Source: Saprospiraceae bacterium
Lineage (GTDB): Bacteria > Bacteroidota > Bacteroidia > Chitinophagales > Saprospiraceae
NCBI GenBank assembly: GCA_023300255.1
Contig: JALZWC010001069.1
Span: forward strand, 1 to 7,488
DNA: 7,488 nucleotides
Direction: 5' to 3'
Below the pieces are notes generated by a model. It was given only the letters and a program-made list of their open reading frames with translations, had not been told where the DNA came from and did not search any database. Below are positions 1 through 4,800 of the stretch, one piece after another. Every line of letters begins with the position of its first letter. Position 1 is the stretch's first letter. Both the position numbers and the translations under genes were made by a program.

Positions 1-181
1 AGCCGCTCCTCTAGCTAAACAATTGAATATTAATTTTTTATGTCCAAAATTCACGTTATTATATTATGGTTACTGTAGCTTAGACCTTTGGTCTGAGTAG
101 ATTTTAAGAGAGTAGTATGTGCTACTCAGACCAGAGGTCTAAGCTACTTTCTTTATACAATATACCAATTTTTTATAAAAT
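1..181. other. Intergenic region upstream of the cyclotransferase gene
   Basis: AT-rich sequence with no convincing gene. One frame on the + strand is open from position 2 to a TAG at 98-100, and a frame on the - strand is also open over the first 60 bases, but both are too short and featureless to call. The dominant structure is the long inverted repeat at 75-147. I found no match to the Bacteroidota promoter pattern (TTG, then TAnnTTTG) before the gene that starts at 182. The 34 bases between the inverted repeat and that start codon are A/T-rich and lack a Shine-Dalgarno sequence, as is usual in this phylum. Confidence 0.6.
75..147 (+). repeat. 26-bp near-perfect inverted repeat (long hairpin)
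   Basis: The arms 75-100 and 122-147 are reverse complements at 25 of 26 positions, around a 21-base spacer. The one exception, T88 against G134, becomes a G-U wobble in + strand RNA but a true mismatch in - strand RNA. Each arm contains its own smaller palindrome: AGACC-TTT-GGTCT at 82-94 and AGACC-AGA-GGTCT around 129-141. The motif GAGTAG occurs at 95-100 and again at 110-115, so the CTACTC at 122-127 can pair with either copy. A T-rich stretch (TTTCTTTA) follows the right arm, so it could act as an intrinsic terminator for + strand transcription. It could equally be a dispersed palindromic or MITE-like element. No target-site duplication is visible. Confidence 0.85.
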
Positions 182-634
182 ATGAACGATCGCTTATTTG
201 TTTACGGTACTTTAATGAGTGGATTAGTCACCCCAATTGCTACTTATTTAAAAGAGAATAGTGTCTTTTTAGGCGAGGCATTACTAGAGGGAGTATTATA
301 CGATATAGGAAATTATCCAGGTCTCCTGCCCAAGGAAGCTAGTAATTCATGGGTACGTGGGCATGTTTTTCAGCTATTCAATGCCAAAGAAATGTGGCCT
401 ATAGTAGATCGATATGAGGGGATTGGACCCGAATTTCCAACTCCCATGGAGTATATTCGAGTGGAAGTGCCTATTCTGTTAAAAGAAGAAACAATAAATT
501 GTTGGGTATACCAGTATAATTATTCGATAGAGAAATTTCCTATTATTCGTTCTGGTAATTACTTAGCGCATTTGAAAGAGAGTAAGGAAGGGCAGGAATT
601 TCTGAAAAATCTAAGCGGTTTTACGAGGCCATGA
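182..634 (+). CDS. Gamma-glutamylcyclotransferase (AIG2/GGCT-like) family protein
   Basis: This 150-residue protein has the compact GGCT/AIG2-like fold signature. The N-terminal motif FVYGTLM (residues 6-12) forms the substrate-binding loop of the family, YPGLLP lies at 45-50, and DRYEG at 76-80 carries the expected catalytic glutamate, E79. YIRVEV (91-96) and WVYQY (108-112) match later strands, and SGNYLAHL (124-131) matches the usual C-terminal motif. Length is normal for bacterial members and no signal peptide is seen, so it should be cytosolic. Characterised relatives cleave gamma-glutamyl groups from peptides or amines and release 5-oxoproline; the substrate here cannot be read from sequence. 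The ATG at 182 places the YGTL motif where homologues have it. It stands alone on its strand, 34 bp after a long inverted repeat and convergent with the next gene. Confidence 0.88.
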   Translation: MNDRLFVYGTLMSGLVTPIATYLKENSVFLGEALLEGVLYDIGNYPGLLPKEASNSWVRGHVFQLFNAKEMWPIVDRYEGIGPEFPTPMEYIRVEVPILLKEETINCWVYQYNYSIEKFPIIRSGNYLAHLKESKEGQEFLKNLSGFTRP

Positions 635-640
635 ATGGTC

Positions 641-683
641 TAAACAACAAAGAGGCACAGAAAAATTAAATCCCTGTGCCTCT
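641..683 (-). terminator. Hairpin with U-rich tail, probable terminator of the gene at 713-1453
   Basis: AGAGGCACAG at 651-660 and CTGTGCCTCT at 674-683 form a perfect 10-bp stem around a 13-base A/T-rich loop. Read on the - strand, the stem is followed by TTGTTGTTT (642-650), which gives the U-rich tail of an intrinsic terminator about 30 bp after the stop codon of the leftward gene. On the + strand no U tract follows, so it would serve the cyclotransferase gene less well. The loop is longer than usual. The stem is built from a CTGTGCCT repeat, so a repeat-element origin is also possible. Confidence 0.5.
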
Positions 684-697
684 GTGCCTCCGTGTTC
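651..697. repeat. CTGTGCCT short tandem and inverted repeat cluster
   Basis: CTGTGCCT occurs twice head to tail (674-681 and 682-689), followed by a diverged third unit CCGTGTTC (690-697). An inverted copy, AGGCACAG, lies at 653-660. This one small element fills most of the gap between two convergent genes. Its 8-base periodicity is unlike the surrounding AT-rich DNA. Confidence 0.65.
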
Positions 698-712
698 ACT
701 AAACTCTCTTCC

Positions 713-1453
713 TTAATTCTTCCACTTAATTTCAAAATCAGTGTTTGCCTTACCAGAAAGTACATCTGCTAGATTGTATTCCATCGTAACTACTTGATCT
801 TTTTTAGAGCTAAGGTATTTGCTTTTTACTTTCTTTACCTTTTTAGGGAGATACAGGACGGTTTTAAAAATAGCATTTGGTGCTACTTCTATATTTAAAT
901 TAGCGGTCGTATTCGTATTAAAAACTAATTTATTATTAAGGATTTCCATTCCTTGTTCTTGCGTTGGCAAGTCTAAAGAATTAAAATCTCTTAAAGGATC
1001 TAATCGAGTCAATTGCATTAATTGGTTTAATTCTTCTAAAGATTTAAACTTACACATGACTCCTGTATTGATAGAATTCATTTGTTTACTACCCACTGTG
1101 AAGTTGATAATACTGGAAAGAAGACTTCGCTTTGCAGGATCTTTTAAAACTTCTTTAGAAGCGTCTTGCTTTGCGGAAGTGGAGTAACTAAAGTTTTCAG
1201 AATTTTCTTCCCAAATTCTAGTTTCTGCCATTTTTTCTAATAGAATCTCCTCTCCTTGGTAGTTATTTTCTTGACGAAATTTTTCCATGATCGCTAGCTT
1301 CATTGCAGGCACCTTGTTCGTGTAGACATTGTACTTGCCTGATCCATCTTCGTTTAGGTAAATTTCTTCGGTAATGTTGTCGTAGGAGTTTGTAAACATA
1401 GCAAGGAATGCTACGAATAGTAAGTGTTTCATAAATGCTGTTTTAATAGGCAT
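713..1453 (-). CDS. Hypothetical exported protein
   Basis: I do not recognise a named family. The 246-residue product begins with a short, weakly basic stretch and a hydrophobic run, LLFVAFLAMF (residues 11-20), which looks like a signal peptide. Met8 (codon at 1430-1432) gives a more typical signal peptide (MKHLLFVAFLAMF) and is the likelier true start, giving 239 residues. No lipobox cysteine follows; the only cysteine is C134. After the signal comes EEIYLNEDGSGKYNVYT (29-45), a beta-strand-like motif of a kind I associate with small secreted or lipid-anchored Bacteroidota proteins. The middle (about 50-110) is charged and probably helical, with many E and K residues. The C-terminal part alternates strand-like segments with a lysine cluster, KKVKKVKSK (204-212). 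It is likely periplasmic or envelope-associated. It shares a strand with the giant adhesin gene upstream, but a terminator and 371 bp separate them, so it is probably transcribed independently. No function can be assigned. Confidence 0.75.
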   Translation of the reverse strand: MPIKTAFMKHLLFVAFLAMFTNSYDNITEEIYLNEDGSGKYNVYTNKVPAMKLAIMEKFRQENNYQGEEILLEKMAETRIWEENSENFSYSTSAKQDASKEVLKDPAKRSLLSSIINFTVGSKQMNSINTGVMCKFKSLEELNQLMQLTRLDPLRDFNSLDLPTQEQGMEILNNKLVFNTNTTANLNIEVAPNAIFKTVLYLPKKVKKVKSKYLSSKKDQVVTMEYNLADVLSGKANTDFEIKWKN

Positions 1454-1824
1454 GATTGATCATGCATTGTGTTTTTAGTAGTAGGCAGGGTATAGTGCCG
1501 CCATAGTATGTCACTTCACCATAACGGAAATTGCTTAAGATAGGTTTCATTATAATTAATTATATATGTTCTGGTTTTTATGCTTGTTTTTTTTAATAAA
1601 AGTATCTATTTGAGTATCAGTGATTTAGTTTAATATAGGTCGATAGTTAAAAAAATGCTAATGTTTCGAGTCTTTCCATTGGATGCTCCTTATTTTTTTA
1701 CCAAAAAAAAAGGAGCTAATTCTTACGAATTAACTCCTAAATGAATATTTTTAATTTACTGTATTAACCTTTAAACAATGTTAAAGATTTGGATTACTCT
1801 CTAAAAAAAATTGACTGTTTGTCA
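1454..1824. other. Intergenic region between the exported-protein gene and the adhesin gene
   Basis: This 371-bp, AT-rich spacer separates two leftward genes. It holds the adhesin terminator (1703-1738) at its right side and presumably the promoter of the 713-1453 gene further left. No exact TAnnTTTG is found on the - strand; the closest is a one-mismatch TACTTTTA near 1600, which is weak. A perfect 14-bp AT palindrome, TATAATTAATTATA, lies at 1551-1564, about 100 bp upstream of the leftward start; it may be an operator-like site or chance in AT-rich DNA. No coding potential is seen. Confidence 0.6.
1703..1738 (-). terminator. Rho-independent terminator of the adhesin gene
   Basis: On the - strand, AGGAGTTAATTC (1738-1727), loop GTAA, and GAATTAGCTCCT (1722-1711) form a 12-bp stem with a single U-G wobble, immediately followed by a run of eight T (1710-1703). 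The stem begins 86 bp beyond the adhesin stop codon. The wobble pairs only in - strand RNA; in + strand RNA the same position is a C-A mismatch, and the long U tract exists only on the - strand, so direction is clear. Confidence 0.92.
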
Positions 1825-4800
1825 TTAATCTCTCTTAACTATTTTCTGACTATATCGCTTTAACAGTTTGTTTTGAAACTTAATATAGTAGATGCCTCCT
1901 GGGACATTACTCATATCTAAAAGATACTTTTTAGTATCGCTCTCAATTTCTATGTGTTTAATAACCTGCCCAAAACCATTGGCTACTTCTAAAATTGTTG
2001 TTTCTCCTAGATCTTCTAGAAAGTGAACCATTACTTCGTTATAAATTGGATTTGGATACATGGTTACCCGCAAGTCTTTTTTAGGGGTCAACATGGCCAT
2101 GGCAATATTAGAAATGTGATAGCCCATTTCTGGATGAACCGTTTTGATTCGGTAATAGTTTTCTCCGATCATCGGGGTTTTATCCATATAGTCATATTGT
2201 GTATAACTATCGGACATATAGCCTTTGGTCGTAGAAATGGTCTTGTACGAGATACCATCCTCACTTCTTTCAATCACGAAGGTGCTATTTTCTAAAGCTA
2301 TATTACCAGTCCACTTCAATTCAATTTGATTGTCTATAATTGATACTAAAAGATCTTCTGCGTTTGGTGTATCTCCACAATTAACGATTTCTTTAGCAAC
2401 TACATTCGTTTCGCCTGGATAGTTATTACAACCTTTTCTTCTAGCACATCTAACGAAGTAGGTAGATTGGAAAATTGATGCTGGATCAAAATATTCGTGG
2501 TCAGAGTTTGGAATTTCTACCCAGTCTGGATCTTCAGGAGAGTAAGTAGGTTTGTTACTAGTCAACCATAAATACTGTATTTCTCCAGAACCACCAGTTG
2601 GGTAAGATATGTTAAACATTAATTCTGGATCTCCATTTGGTAGACAAATTTCTTCATCTGCTCCAGCCGTTCCACCTGTTAATAAGTTATCACAAAAGCC
2701 CGTCGGTACTAGTCCAATATCTAAATCTAAATAATATTCTCCTGGCGCTACTGTAACCATTTCACTCATTAAACTAATAGGATCAATATCACTATCTAAT
2801 GATTCGTCTCCTGCATTTTGAGGACTCAACTTTAAATTTAAATGGTCTATTACCGTAATTTTATACGTACCAGCTGGCACTAAAAATTCGTAAAAACCAT
2901 TATCATCTGTTCGTATTTCACTTAAAAAAACCTCTCCTTCGGCAGTAGTTCCGCCTAGTTGTATTAGTACACCTCTTAGGCCTTCTTCTGTAGGATCTTG
3001 TAATCCATTATTATTCTTATCTTCAAAAACATAATCTCCAATCTTTGAAGGATTAGTTAGAGTAGCAGTACTGGAACAAGTACAGCCAAATTCATCTGTT
3101 ATTGTTACCGCATAGTTACCAGCACTTAAGCCATTAAGAGTAGCAGTAGTAGCTCCTGTATTCCAAAGGTAAGTATAAACACTTCCACCTGTTACGTTTG
3201 TATTAAGTGCTCCTTCTACTCCATTTGCAGAAGTAATAGGACTCGTTATTTCTGTATTACATTGTGTTATTCCTTCCAACAATACTTCCATAGAAGTAAC
3301 AACAAAACAATTATTTTGGTCGGAAATAGTTACGGAATAAATTCCAGCGGTCAGATTACTGATAGTTGGTGCATTCGGACTACTAGGAATACTCCATTGA
3401 TAATTCAAAGTGCCACTTCCGCCTGTTGCAATAACAGAAGCCGTCCCACCTATATTACAAGCAGCAGTCGTTACCTGAGGAACAAATTCAAGGACGGGTG
3501 GCTCTAGAATAGTGATGTCTTCTCTTATAGAACAACCATTAGCGTCTGTTACAACGATTTGATAGATACCTCCCAGTAAACCTGTTAAGTGATTGGTTTC
3601 TTCTTTCCCATTCCATACATAGGTATATGGAGCTTGACCACCAGCTACTTCTGCGTGGATTTCTCCAGTCCGATCCCCATTACATAGTAAATCTGTTCCT
3701 ATTAGTATTAAAGATAGGGTAGTGGTTGTCGTGACTGTCACAGTGCTAGTAGCGGAACAGCCAATTGCATCTGTAACGGTAACGGTATAATCTCCAGCTT
3801 CTAAATTTGATAAGGTACTACTCGTATTGATCCCATCTGACCATGCATAGGTAAATGGAGCTGATCCACCGTTAATAGTTAAACTGATACTACCTGTGTT
3901 TTTTCCTGCACATTCGTTTGGTGTTACCTGTGCAGCTATTTGTAGGTCATCTGGCACCTCAATGGTAAGCGTTCCCGTACTAGTACAGACCCCATTAGAA
4001 ACGGTAACTGAAACGGTATAACTACCAGGGAAAGATGGAGTGAAAATTGGGCTTGCACTATTCGCATCATCAAATACCTCCCCGATAGAGGTCCAAGAAT
4101 AAGAATTGGTAGTACTCGTAAGATTAGTTGTTAATTGAATAGGCGTATTTCTACAAGTAGTAGTGGTTGGTGCTATAATAGATACGGCACTTGGACTAGT
4201 TCGATTAACGACTATGGCGTTTGTAGATAAGGCATGACAATCGGATATGCTATTTAGATTACTACCAATAGATAAGCTTAGTGGATACAGGGAACTTATA
4301 TGCCAGATTTTACAAGTCCCGCTTGGTACATTTTCAAAATCAAATGGAGGGCCTACTGGCAATGTAAGAATGTTATCTTGATTATCTGTTATTACCCAAG
4401 TAGATTGTGCGCCTAGATTTCCTAATAAGCTGACGTTGATTTGATCTAGCGTACCATCGCCTACACATACGGTCGTAGGATCAGCTGTAGATAAAGTACC
4501 TCCAGCAACTTGACATAGAGCGGTACAATTTTCACCAGCTAATCGTTCTACTTGAATACTGTTAGATAAAGAAAAACAGCCTGTTAATTGATTGATGTTT
4601 CCACCAGGTAAGATACTTTCTGTTAAAGGATTATTATAACTAATGTGCTGAATGAAACAAGTACCTTCTGCTACACCTTCGAAGTCAAACACAGGGGTAT
4701 TAGTCACTACTAAAATAGTTCCATCGCTATCTGTAATTAACCAATTAGAATTAGTTCCATTTCCATTTGCTAAGTTGACATTCACTATATCTGGTCGACC

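Noticed and set aside
1..30. TAGCTAGAGGAGCGGCT-like string on the - strand that resembles a tRNA D-arm region
   Set aside because: The spacing of the D-arm does not fit, no acceptor stem can be formed upstream, and the rest would lie outside the window.
2..100. Open frame at the left edge that might be the C-terminal end of an upstream gene
   Set aside because: Only 32 codons, with no recognisable motif; its stop lies inside the inverted repeat, and a - strand frame is equally open over part of it. Flanking sequence would be needed to decide.
75..147. Possible CRISPR repeat pair
   Set aside because: The two arms are inverted rather than direct, there are only two, and no spacer-repeat periodicity or cas gene is present.
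819..1187. 122-codon open frame on the + strand
   Set aside because: It lies wholly inside and antisense to the 713-1453 gene. Its translation looks like random hydrophobic and serine-rich sequence, whereas the - strand product has a signal peptide and a coherent composition.
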